Source of the DNA: Bog-473 sp963755375
GTDB taxonomy: Bacteria; Actinomycetota; Acidimicrobiia; Acidimicrobiales; RAAP-2
Reading direction: 5' to 3'
Length of the DNA: 64,000 bases
Assembly (NCBI GenBank): GCA_963755375.1
Contig: CAVWKG010000016.1
Location: forward strand, 1,736,001 to 1,800,000
Of the stretch, positions 42,681 through 51,085 are shown one piece after another. Each line of letters begins with the position of its first letter. The first letter of the stretch is position 1. The position numbers and the translations under genes are program-made. The notes under the pieces are model-generated. The model ran no database searches and had not been told where the DNA came from. It was given only the letters and a program-made list of their open reading frames with translations.

Positions 42681-44742
42681 CGCCGAGCACCGACGTAAGC
42701 AATTTGGAGAGTTGGGGCTCCATCAACTGTGTGGCAGCGGACGTCAAGTGATTCGTGTCGGCATAGAGAAGACGGCCGTGGAGTTCCAATGGACATCCAG
42801 CCTCGTCGCAAAGGTAGTTCGCGGTGGCGAATACCGGAACTGACGGATCGGCCGTGAGAACACCAAGGTCTGCTCTCATTAGAGGCTCGCCAATCGATAA
42901 TGCCGCCTGCCTCGTGGCTTCGCAGGCCGCAAGCGACTGCGTCTGCGAGACGCATTCGGAGGGCTGATAAGGCAGCGTGGGATCGTCAAGTATCACTGCC
43001 GGGTGAATTCCTTGGTCCTGCATCTGTTCCAAAAAGGTCTTGAATGCGTTTCGCCACAGCCTCACCTGCACGGGTTCACTAGGAACGTTGCCATTCTTGT
43101 CCAGAATCAGTCCCAAATATTGTCGATCGTGTTCGGACAGAATGACACCGGCCGGCTTCAACTCCGTCAGGGCCTTCATGCCCTGAGCTCGCGCTGCAAG
43201 ACACTGCGACGTGCTCGTCGGTCCGTTGGCAATAGCCGGTTCCACGACGATCGGGATGAACGGACACCCAGACGTCATGAATCCGTCGATGCGAACGTGT
43301 TGTCTCGCAGCGACGGTACTCAGTGCATTGAACCAGGTCTCCGCATGCGAGTCACCGACCAACGCGACGACGGTCGAGCTGCTGAGATCGCCACCCGCAC
43401 AGTAGGAGATACCCTGAGGCGTCGTCGCGGGCGTACAAATCGGAAAAAAATTCTTCATCGCAGAATCTAGAAGGTTTTGGTACGAAGCCGGCGTGCTCTG
43501 TGCTGCCAACTCCCATACCCCACCGGCAGTCCCCAGCGTGACGCCAGTGATCGCCAGTCCAACCAGAAATGTCCGCCGGGAAGATCGAAGGAGCGACTTA
43601 CTGAATCGGAGTGGATTCTCAACCACTCTGAACGCTATGTAGGCCGCGCCGAGCGAGGCAAGCGCAGCGCTAAATCGGAGGGGGATGCTGCTGTTCCCGA
43701 ATGCCAGCACCGCCAAAATTATGAAGGGCCAATGCCAGAGATACCACGAATATGAAAGGCGACCGACCCATCTCATTTGTCGTATCCCGAGCATACGCAT
43801 CACGAGAGTGGGATCAGACGAATCGGCCATTTGTCCGGCAAGGATGAGCAGACCGGCGCCAGCCACTGGCAAGAGCGCATTCGTCCCTGGATACGGAGTC
43901 GAATTGTTGAACACCAGGTCGGCATAGGCTATCGCCGCCAATCCAGCGATACCCAAGGCGAGACTGCACCACGACGGAACCTTGCGAACCGCTAGCGAAG
44001 CAATCAGCCCGCCCAAGGCAAACTCCCATGCCCGGGTCGGGAGACTGAAGAATGCCCACGAGCTTCCCTCGCGCGTCAGAACGACGTTCGCCGTGAACGA
44101 CGTTGCCAAAACGATCGCAAAGATCGGAAGCGCCAGGTTGCGTACGAGCACCCCGGTGCGCCTGCTCAAGAGGATGGCTGAATACAGAATGAACGGCCAA
44201 ACCAGGTAGAACTGCTCCTCCACCCCGAGTGACCATGTGTGAAGAAAGGGGCTCTTGTTGATATTCGCCGCAAAATAGTTCTGAGCCTGGAAGCCGAACA
44301 CAATGTTCGATATGTAGAGGGCCGCCGAAGCTCCCTGCTTCGATATCTGCAGCATGTCGAAGGGGGTGACGATCAGCCAACTTGCTATGAGAGTGACGAT
44401 GACCATCAGTGCCAATCCCGGCACTAAGCGTCTGACCCTTCTGGCCCAAAATCGAGTCAGCATGATCGCGTTAGTGCTGCTCGATTCCTCGAGAAGAATT
44501 CGGGTAATAAGGAACCCCGAAATAACGAAAAAGATATCGACACCAATGAATCCCCCAGGGAATCCCGGCAGTCCAGCGTGGTACGCGACGATCAAAAGGA
44601 TTGCGATTGCCCGCATTCCTTCGATGTCGCCACGGAAGCGCCCCGAGGTGGTACGGCGCGAATCTTGGCGTCCGCGGAAGAGCGACCGTTCCTGACCAGT
44701 TGACGGCGAGACTTCCGAAGTTGCGCTACTCACTCGAACCAC
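42673..44742 (-). CDS. Acyltransferase-3 / SGNH O-acetylase (OafA-like)
   Basis: This ~689-residue protein combines a 10-helix acyltransferase-3 domain (DIEGMRAIAILLIVAYHAG with the catalytic His, GGFIGVDIFFVISGFLITR, FWARRVRRLVPGL, FLHTWSLGVEEQFYLVWPFI) with a C-terminal periplasmic-side SGNH hydrolase-like domain (~470 on: VVALVGDSHAETWFNAL, DTNHLTSAATQL with the D-x-x-H pair). Such proteins O-acetylate surface polysaccharides. The start is unclear: GTG 44742 or 44733 begins shortly before the conserved region, while an ATG 105 bp further upstream would add poorly conserved residues. The downstream gene overlaps by 8 nt. Confidence 0.85.
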   Translation of the reverse strand: MVRVSSATSEVSPSTGQERSLFRGRQDSRRTTSGRFRGDIEGMRAIAILLIVAYHAGLPGFPGGFIGVDIFFVISGFLITRILLEESSSTNAIMLTRFWARRVRRLVPGLALMVIVTLIASWLIVTPFDMLQISKQGASAALYISNIVFGFQAQNYFAANINKSPFLHTWSLGVEEQFYLVWPFILYSAILLSRRTGVLVRNLALPIFAIVLATSFTANVVLTREGSSWAFFSLPTRAWEFALGGLIASLAVRKVPSWCSLALGIAGLAAIAYADLVFNNSTPYPGTNALLPVAGAGLLILAGQMADSSDPTLVMRMLGIRQMRWVGRLSYSWYLWHWPFIILAVLAFGNSSIPLRFSAALASLGAAYIAFRVVENPLRFSKSLLRSSRRTFLVGLAITGVTLGTAGGVWELAAQSTPASYQNLLDSAMKNFFPICTPATTPQGISYCAGGDLSSSTVVALVGDSHAETWFNALSTVAARQHVRIDGFMTSGCPFIPIVVEPAIANGPTSTSQCLAARAQGMKALTELKPAGVILSEHDRQYLGLILDKNGNVPSEPVQVRLWRNAFKTFLEQMQDQGIHPAVILDDPTLPYQPSECVSQTQSLAACEATRQAALSIGEPLMRADLGVLTADPSVPVFATANYLCDEAGCPLELHGRLLYADTNHLTSAATQLMEPQLSKLLTSVLGGA

Positions 44743-45007
44743 AGAGTAATCTCGCGTGTTGCAGTAGAGCTGTGCGGCAGCACATGCTCCCATTATTGAC
44801 CCCGAGTGATAACCATACGGATCTGCCCAGCCCTGGCGGGACTCCAAAGCGCGCGGTGATCAGTGACCCACGAGCGGCGACTCTGTCCTTGCCGACACGC
44901 TCCGTCGAGTCTCCCTTTTCGTCCCGTTCGGCGTGTCGGCGGTGGACGAGAGATCGGTCAGGCCTCGAGTAACATTGGACGTGGGTCAAGAGCCCCGCTC
45001 TCGAGCT

Positions 45008-46441
45008 CTACAGGTTGTAGTCATGGACGAAGATCTTGACGATCAACCACGAAAGCATGATGACGGTACCGGCAACGATCCAACGGGTTGAATGCAGCAC
45101 TCTCCTCTCTCGGCGAAAGCAGTCAATGGTGAGTAGTGGCAAGGCCACGAACGGGTACAGGTAGCGGCCTTGTGCATCGGTGACTGGCCACCCCAGCGGT
45201 GTTCCATAGACGAATAGGGTTGTCTCGACCAGAATGATTCCGGCCACCGTCAGCACGATCGGGAGCCACGCCAGGGTCAGCGTCCCATAGGTGCTCTGGC
45301 GTTTCTCACCGAACTGCAGCTGATAGGCGTACCACAACGTCAACGCACCGATGATCACCAGTCCCACCGGAGCATAGATATTGTCGGGAACCTTGGGGCG
45401 TGGAAAACCGATCGAAAAGACGAACCCCGGCAGCCAGCGCGCCTCTCCCATGCTCTCGAAGAATGTTCGCGCCAGGACCCAGGCATAACCGAACGGGTCG
45501 TGCAGGATGTAGTGGATCTGCTTGTCCGGATTCAAGCCGTAGACGTTGCCAATCTTTATGTGGCGTGTGACAAAGCTCCACACGCCCGCGAGTGCCACGA
45601 CGACGACCGCGGCACTGGCCTGGACAATCACGGGGTGGGGGCGCGTCCGGCTGATGCCCGGGGCTGGCACCATGAACAAGAGCGGAGCGAAGATGAACAT
45701 CGTGGGCTTCGTGAGCGTCAGCGCGGCGAGCACGACGAAGAGGACGGGGAACGTACGCCTATCCGGCACCTCCTGGTGTCGGCAGCGCAGTGTGATGCTG
45801 ACAGCCAGGACCGCCAGGGCAATAGGCATCGGGTCGGCCGAATAGGTGGAGGCCAACAGGAGCGTCGTGGGGAACAAGCCCAGCACGAAGATCACCTGCT
45901 TACCCACTGGAATCAGACGGATCGCCACATAGAACATCCCAACGAAGGTGAGGAGAGTTGCGAAGCGACCGCCAAAGAAGATCAACGGGATCGGCGCGCC
46001 CACGGCCCGTAGGATGCCCACGGCAATGATTTCAGGCAGGTAGGCGATGGGGGCATTGAAGGCGGCGGTCCCATATGCGCCGAAGACGGGCTTGGCATTG
46101 CACGGGCGGGGACTGTGCCAATACTGGGAAAACGAGAACGATGCTCGCGCCGACGCCGCGTTGGCAAAGTGATTCATATAAAGGGATACGCATTGTGGAA
46201 CGGGACCGCCAGTTCGGCCATGCGCATAACCGAACGCTCCGCTGACGAAGGTCCAGACTCGATAGAAATGCCTCACTTCGTCAAGCCCTTGACCCGGTGG
46301 CTGGGCAAATACCAGGAACGTGCCGACCGTAAGTGCCAAAACGACGTAGAGCGTCGGGAGCTCTTTGAGCTTGCGGACCATCTGCTCGGCGCTGGCTTGG
46401 ACTGGCATCGGCTGGCTTTTCGGTTGTGGGAGAGGGGCCAT
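45008..46441 (-). CDS. DUF2142-family polytopic membrane protein
   Basis: This 477-residue protein has about 12 membrane helices. The family signature is in the first outward loop, FAQPPGQGLDEVRHFYRVWT (~47-66), followed by CVSLYMNHFANAA. Further on are TYSADPMPIALAVLAVSITL and LTLTKPTMFIFAPLLF, then PLGWPVTDAQGRYLYPFVAL near the end. DUF2142 proteins occur in polysaccharide loci and resemble GT-C transferases; their activity is not established. It is divergent from the LegB-like operon, with a large inverted repeat between. Confidence 0.82.
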   Translation of the reverse strand: MAPLPQPKSQPMPVQASAEQMVRKLKELPTLYVVLALTVGTFLVFAQPPGQGLDEVRHFYRVWTFVSGAFGYAHGRTGGPVPQCVSLYMNHFANAASARASFSFSQYWHSPRPCNAKPVFGAYGTAAFNAPIAYLPEIIAVGILRAVGAPIPLIFFGGRFATLLTFVGMFYVAIRLIPVGKQVIFVLGLFPTTLLLASTYSADPMPIALAVLAVSITLRCRHQEVPDRRTFPVLFVVLAALTLTKPTMFIFAPLLFMVPAPGISRTRPHPVIVQASAAVVVVALAGVWSFVTRHIKIGNVYGLNPDKQIHYILHDPFGYAWVLARTFFESMGEARWLPGFVFSIGFPRPKVPDNIYAPVGLVIIGALTLWYAYQLQFGEKRQSTYGTLTLAWLPIVLTVAGIILVETTLFVYGTPLGWPVTDAQGRYLYPFVALPLLTIDCFRRERRVLHSTRWIVAGTVIMLSWLIVKIFVHDYNL

Positions 46442-46539
46442 GACTTTCGCGGCGCCGATCCTTCAGATCGGTCGAAGGTCCGCCGGACGTATTTCTACCA
46501 AATCCCGCATAGCCCTCTCCGGTCGGATCCGGCCTCTCG

Positions 46540-46588
46540 TTACCACCCGTGCCAGACTCCTCCTCATAGAGTCCGGCACGGGTAGTAA
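46540..46588 (+). promoter_or_regulatory. Large inverted repeat in the leader of the LegB-like operon
   Basis: A 19-base arm at 46540-46558 (TTACCACCCGTGCC...) is mirrored at 46570-46588 with 17 matches and an 11-nt loop. It lies between divergent genes, 38 bp upstream of the GTG start at 46627. If transcribed it forms a very stable hairpin in the 5' leader; as DNA it could be an operator serving both directions. Confidence 0.55.
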
Positions 46589-46626
46589 TGTCTCCGCTTG
46601 CTCCGGCAAGCAGTGAAAGGGCGGTC

Positions 46627-47619
46627 GTGCGGTTCGCAGACAAGACGGTGGTGGTGACCGGGGCCGGCGGCTTCATTGGTAGCGCTCTCGTCGAGCGTCT
46701 CGTGGGGGTTGGCGCCCGGGTCCGGGCGATGTTGCGGTACACCTCCCGTGCCGAACGAGGATGTCTCAGCTATGTCTCCGCGCCAGTGATGGGGCAGGTC
46801 GAGATCACCTTTGGCGATGTCAGGGATGTCGACGCGATGCGTGAGATCATCCGCGGCGCCGATGCGATATTTCACCTTTCGGCTCTCGTGGGTATCCCCT
46901 ACTCCTACGAGCACCCGCAAGAGGTGATCGATACAAACATACTGGGCACAGCCAACGTTCTCCTGGTCGCAAAGGAGCTAGGTAGCCTTGAGCGCGTCGT
47001 CCTCACCTCGACAAGTGAGGTCTACGGTTCCGCTTTGTATACGCCAATCGATGAGCAGCACCCGTTGCAGGCGCAGTCGCCCTACAGCGCGACCAAGATC
47101 GCCTCGGATGCGTTGGGCCTCAGCTTCAATCGTTCGTTCGGTATGCCAATCACAATCGTCCGCCCATTCAACGCCTATGGGCCGCGCCAGTCCGCCCGCG
47201 CTGTGATTCCGACCATCATCAGTCAAGCCTTGACCAACAGAAAGCTAAAACTCGGGGCGGTAGACACGATTCGCGACTTCACCTATGTGGAGGACACGGC
47301 ACGTGGCTTCGTAGATGTGGCTTCCTCTGAGGCGGCGCTAGGAGAGGTGGTGAATCTCGGTTCCGGGGTTGAAACCAGCATCCGTGACGTTATAGATCAG
47401 GTCGCCAAGATTGTTGGTCATGATCTCGAGATCATCCTCGAGGATCGTCGGGTTCGTCCGGAAAAGAGCGAGGTATCCCGGCTGCACGCCGAGAGCTCAA
47501 AAGCCCTTCAGTTGGCTGGCTGGCGTGCCGAGGTGTCACTCGACGAGGGACTTCGTCGGACGACAGATTGGATCGAGGCGCATCTCGACGCGTACCGGAC
47601 CCAGGAGTATGCCGTATGA
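46627..47619 (+). CDS. LegB-like NAD-dependent nucleotide-sugar 4,6-dehydratase
   Basis: This 330-residue extended SDR has TVVVTGAGGFIGSALVERLV at the start, IFHLSALVGIPYSYEHPQEV (~80-99), the active-site TSTSEVYGSALYTPIDEQHP, SPYSATKIASDALGLSFN (Tyr-x-x-x-Lys), VRPFNAYGPRQSARAVIPTI and a C-terminal RVRPEKSEVSRLHAESSKA. These segments are typical of the LegB/4,6-dehydratase group used for legionaminic-acid-like and related 6-deoxy sugars. GTG 46627 is preferred over ATG 46588 because AAAGGGCGG precedes it and homologues begin RFADKTVVVTG. It starts a three-gene operon with 4-nt overlaps. No LegC/I/F-type partner genes are seen, so the end sugar is unknown. Confidence 0.85.
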   Translation: MRFADKTVVVTGAGGFIGSALVERLVGVGARVRAMLRYTSRAERGCLSYVSAPVMGQVEITFGDVRDVDAMREIIRGADAIFHLSALVGIPYSYEHPQEVIDTNILGTANVLLVAKELGSLERVVLTSTSEVYGSALYTPIDEQHPLQAQSPYSATKIASDALGLSFNRSFGMPITIVRPFNAYGPRQSARAVIPTIISQALTNRKLKLGAVDTIRDFTYVEDTARGFVDVASSEAALGEVVNLGSGVETSIRDVIDQVAKIVGHDLEIILEDRRVRPEKSEVSRLHAESSKALQLAGWRAEVSLDEGLRRTTDWIEAHLDAYRTQEYAV

Positions 47620-48341
47620 AGAGCGTCCTGCTCGCGGGCGGTCTCGGCGTCCGCTTACGCCCTCTCACCTACAGCATCCCCAAGCCGCTTTTGCCGGTCG
47701 GCGAGCATCCGATTCTCGAAGAGATCATTATCCGCTTGAAGCGCTTCGAACTGCGCGACATCGTCATCGCAGTCGGCTATCGGGCTGAGCTGATCGAGAC
47801 ATATTTCCGAGACGGCTCCCAACTGGGAGTGCACGTCGAGTACGCCCACGAGTCTGAACCCCTTGGTACGGCGGGGCCCCTCGCACTTGTTCGAAAGCAA
47901 TTCGGACACACCGCTAAGGACAGCGATTCTTTGCTCGTGATGAACGGTGACTTGCTCACCGAGATCGATTTACGTCGATTGATCGACGTTCACGAAAAAG
48001 GCAGTAACGACATAACCGTGGTCACGCGAGAGTTTCAGCTAAAACATCCGTACGGTGTCATCGAGCTTGACGGCGATCGCATTACCAATGTGGTCGAGAA
48101 ACCAACCGTTGTCGACACCATAAATGCAGGAATCTACGTCTTTCGCTGGTCGGCGCTGGAACTCGTGCCAGACGGACAGCCGTTCGAGATGCCTGAACTG
48201 TTGAACATCGCGCTCCATTCGGGACGTGCCGTTCGGGCGTACCCGTTCGCCGGGCCGTGGTTGGCGATCGACGGGATGGAACAGCTCGAGGACGCCGCTC
48301 GCATCGTTAGTGCTGCCCACGTCAGTGCTGCCCGCGAATGA
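47616..48341 (+). CDS. Sugar-phosphate nucleotidyltransferase
   Basis: This 241-residue NTP-transferase-fold enzyme starts MKSVLLAGGLGVRLRPLTYS with PKPLLPVGEHPILEEIIIRL, then GTAGPLAL, the metal-binding LLVMNGDLLTEID (~105-117), VVEKPTVVDTINAGIYVF and AIDGMEQLEDA. It makes an NDP-sugar, with resemblance to mannose-1-phosphate guanylyltransferases and to LegF/PtmE-like enzymes. ATG 47616 overlaps the dehydratase stop (ATGA), so it probably supplies the activated sugar for that enzyme or for the GT2 that follows. Confidence 0.87.
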   Translation: MKSVLLAGGLGVRLRPLTYSIPKPLLPVGEHPILEEIIIRLKRFELRDIVIAVGYRAELIETYFRDGSQLGVHVEYAHESEPLGTAGPLALVRKQFGHTAKDSDSLLVMNGDLLTEIDLRRLIDVHEKGSNDITVVTREFQLKHPYGVIELDGDRITNVVEKPTVVDTINAGIYVFRWSALELVPDGQPFEMPELLNIALHSGRAVRAYPFAGPWLAIDGMEQLEDAARIVSAAHVSAARE

Positions 48342-49069
48342 AGCTCTCCATCATCATCCCTGTACGCAACGAAGTACAGACTATTGCCACGCTGGTCGAG
48401 CGCGTGCGGGCCGTGGACTACGGCATGTCCAGAGAGATCATCGTCGTCGACGGCGCTTCGACCGACGGCACGCGTGAAGCGCTTCAGGCACTCCCGACCT
48501 CTCCCGAAATTTTGCTGGTGTTGGAAGATCAAGCTCGGGGCAAGGGTCGCGCTGTACGGACCGGATTTGAACGAGCCACGGGCGAAATTCTGGTTGTACA
48601 GGACGCAGACTTAGAGCTAGATCCTGCCCAGATACCATTGTTGCTCGAACACCTTGAGAACGGAGGGCGACCGGCAGTCTTCGGATCACGCTTCAAAGAC
48701 CAAGGGCGCGGCGACACTCCCCTTTTGAGCTACGCGGGTAACAAGATCCTCACATGGTCAGCGAATGTGCTCTTCTTCACCCATATGACCGATATCTTGA
48801 CGTGCTACAAGGTACTGCGGTCGGATGTGGTGAAAGCGCTCAACCTGCAATGTGACGGATTCGACTTCGATGCCGAGGTCCCGTGCCGACTATTGCGTCA
48901 GGGTTATCAGATTCTCGAAATTCCCGTCGCCTACAACCCGAGATCCATCGATGAAGGTAAGAAGCTGACACCCAGGGTAGGCTGGAGCGTCTTGCGCGCC
49001 ATCCTGCACGTTCGGTTCTCGAGATCCTCGGCGCGTTTTGATCTGGCCGCGCCGGTGGGATACCAATAA
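48338..49069 (+). CDS. GT2 glycosyltransferase (polyprenyl-phosphate hexose synthase type)
   Basis: This 243-residue GT-A enzyme reads MKLSIIIPVRNEVQTIATLV, EIIVVDGASTDGTREAL, ARGKGRAVRTGFERATGEIL, the DxD element VVQDADLELDPAQIP (~88-102), AVFGSRFKDQ and DGFDFDAEVPCRLLRQGYQI. This is the DPM-like form without membrane helices. ATG 48338 overlaps the nucleotidyltransferase stop (ATGA). It closes the forward operon; the 172 bp after it contain no gene. Confidence 0.88.
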   Translation: MKLSIIIPVRNEVQTIATLVERVRAVDYGMSREIIVVDGASTDGTREALQALPTSPEILLVLEDQARGKGRAVRTGFERATGEILVVQDADLELDPAQIPLLLEHLENGGRPAVFGSRFKDQGRGDTPLLSYAGNKILTWSANVLFFTHMTDILTCYKVLRSDVVKALNLQCDGFDFDAEVPCRLLRQGYQILEIPVAYNPRSIDEGKKLTPRVGWSVLRAILHVRFSRSSARFDLAAPVGYQ

Positions 49070-49241
49070 GTCGAACGTCGTTCCAAGCCGGTATCTTAAG
49101 GCTTTCTGAAGTGAACCAAGCCCCACCACCCAACCTCGTCCCCCTCCCCCGACACCAATCCTCGCGTAGGCCTCTTGAAAGGACGTTTCTAGGTGGGTTC
49201 AGCGCTGCGATCCGAGCCGTGACGCGGCTACAGGGGCCACT

Positions 49242-51038
49242 TCACCGCTGACTTCGGTTCTCCACACGCACCTCGACCGGAGGGGTCGTGACCGTTCGAC
49301 CTCCGGAGTCACTGACGGTGGCGTCGATCGTGTAGCTGCCGTTGGGCACTGTCGAGGTGTACCATCCACCGATCCAGCCGTAATGGGTCCGAGTACCAGT
49401 GGCGATGATGGCGCCTTCACGGCCGGGTCCGCTGAGGACGTAGTCAACCTTCGTGATGTCGAACAGGGTTGAGACGGCAACGTCGAGGAACTGCCTGCCG
49501 TGAAGCGTCGACCCGTTAAGGGGAAGGTTCACGGTCGCGCGTAAAGGCAAACTGTAGAGATCGATCGGCTTTTCGCTCAGGTATCTCGTTGCGTCACCTG
49601 TGCCGAAGAGGCTGAGGCGATGGTCCTTGGCTATCGTGATCTGACGGCGAAGGGACTGGGCCGTTTCCAGCCAATCGAGGTCGCCGACGACCGTGTCCGG
49701 GTATTGGTTGGCCCTGACGGTCACCTGTCCCATATAGAGCCGGTTCTGGCGTATCGCTCGCGCCTGGGAAAGGCCGTTGGCCGATCCGAATATGACGATG
49801 ACGACGATGCCCGCCCCGACGACGACCCGAGCGAGAGTGAACAGGGGATCGGAGAAGATGTGCCGCTGTCGACCAATGCTTCGCTCCGGCGACCGAGCAC
49901 CATGTTCGGGCGATCGCAGCTCGGATGCGACAGGTGGGTCCAGGACGGCGAGGTACAAACCGACGAGGACGAAGATGGCGAAGACCGTGTAGCGGTCCGC
50001 CGAGTCGAATCCAAAGACGGCGAGACCAGTTCGACCGTACGCGGTCAATCCCGAGAAGAGGAGCCCGAAGAGGATCAGCGAGAGGGCGAACGGACGGCCT
50101 CCCGTGGTCGTCCTCTCCCGAGGAGTGAACCGCACCAGCGCCCAGATCGCCGTCACGACCAGCACCGAGCCGAAGACCGTCACCAGGACGCCCGGCTGGC
50201 CTTCTCCCACGATGTCACCCACGACCCGGACGAAGAAGGTGAGCACGGCCGCCGGACCCGGGGCGGACGACTGCGCGGCGTTGAAGTCGTAGCCGACGGA
50301 GTAGATCACGCCGGCCAGGACGGCGGAGACGATCCAGGCAAAGGCGAGGTGACCGGGCCGGCGCCTCAGGTAGATGAGCAGGAGTCCGGCCGGCCACACG
50401 AGCAAGCCCTGGAGCGACGAGAAGCTCGCGATGACGGCCGCGGCGATGGCACATCCGAAGACGGGCCATCGCTGCGGCTCCTGGTCCAGGAGGAACAAGG
50501 CCAGGGCGACGGTCAGAAGCACCAGGTACCAGGCCATCTGGAAGCCCCAGAGGGTGTTGCCGGCCTGGGCGAGCGAGAGCAGCAGGAACGCCACCGGGCA
50601 GTACCAGATCCACCGCCTCTCCGGTGAGCGACGTTTGTGAGCGCAGATGACGAGCGCCGTGGCGCCGAACGCCATGAGGGCACTCAGGTACTCCTCGGTC
50701 ACCACATTGAAATGAGTGGTGTAGGCGAGGGCCAGGACGATCAGGTTGGGGAAGAAGATGCGGTTCTCGTAGTGCTGTGACCACAGCGTCGAGGGGTGGA
50801 GGGTGCCCGAGTACGCATGACCGATCAGTCCCACGTCGTCCCACTGGTCCGCGTAGATGACGTTGACCCCGTAGCCGTGGATCATCCAGAGATAGGACAC
50901 CGCGGGGATGGCGAAGCCGACGAGAGTAGCGATGGGGATCAGCCACGAACGCCAGTCCGAGCGCGGTGACGCGATGGTTCCGGGGCCAGGCAATTCGACA
51001 CCCGTAGCCGGTTCTGACGACGTCGCTGTGTCGACCAT
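49242..51038 (-). CDS. GT-C-like membrane protein with C-terminal Ig-like domain, paralogue B
   Basis: This 598-residue protein has about 11 membrane helices, then an outward tail. The first outward loop has YGVNVIYADQWDDV and STLWSQHYENRIFFPNL, then TTHFNVVTEEYLSALMA. Residues ~500-598 (GSTLHGRQFLDVAV, ITKVDYVLSGPG, YTSTVPNGSYTIDATVSD, VEVRVEN) resemble a bacterial Ig-like (Big) beta-sandwich. ATG 51038 is preferred because it aligns with the paralogue start at 59980 and has AGGACGAG five bases upstream. Parts of it are nearly identical in DNA to 58166-59980. It follows the 51086 gene by 47 bp on the same strand. Confidence 0.72.
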   Translation of the reverse strand: MVDTATSSEPATGVELPGPGTIASPRSDWRSWLIPIATLVGFAIPAVSYLWMIHGYGVNVIYADQWDDVGLIGHAYSGTLHPSTLWSQHYENRIFFPNLIVLALAYTTHFNVVTEEYLSALMAFGATALVICAHKRRSPERRWIWYCPVAFLLLSLAQAGNTLWGFQMAWYLVLLTVALALFLLDQEPQRWPVFGCAIAAAVIASFSSLQGLLVWPAGLLLIYLRRRPGHLAFAWIVSAVLAGVIYSVGYDFNAAQSSAPGPAAVLTFFVRVVGDIVGEGQPGVLVTVFGSVLVVTAIWALVRFTPRERTTTGGRPFALSLILFGLLFSGLTAYGRTGLAVFGFDSADRYTVFAIFVLVGLYLAVLDPPVASELRSPEHGARSPERSIGRQRHIFSDPLFTLARVVVGAGIVVIVIFGSANGLSQARAIRQNRLYMGQVTVRANQYPDTVVGDLDWLETAQSLRRQITIAKDHRLSLFGTGDATRYLSEKPIDLYSLPLRATVNLPLNGSTLHGRQFLDVAVSTLFDITKVDYVLSGPGREGAIIATGTRTHYGWIGGWYTSTVPNGSYTIDATVSDSGGRTVTTPPVEVRVENRSQR

Positions 51039-51085
51039 GTCTCGTCCTGACCGATAAGACATCTAGCCGGTTCCTATCGGGGAAC

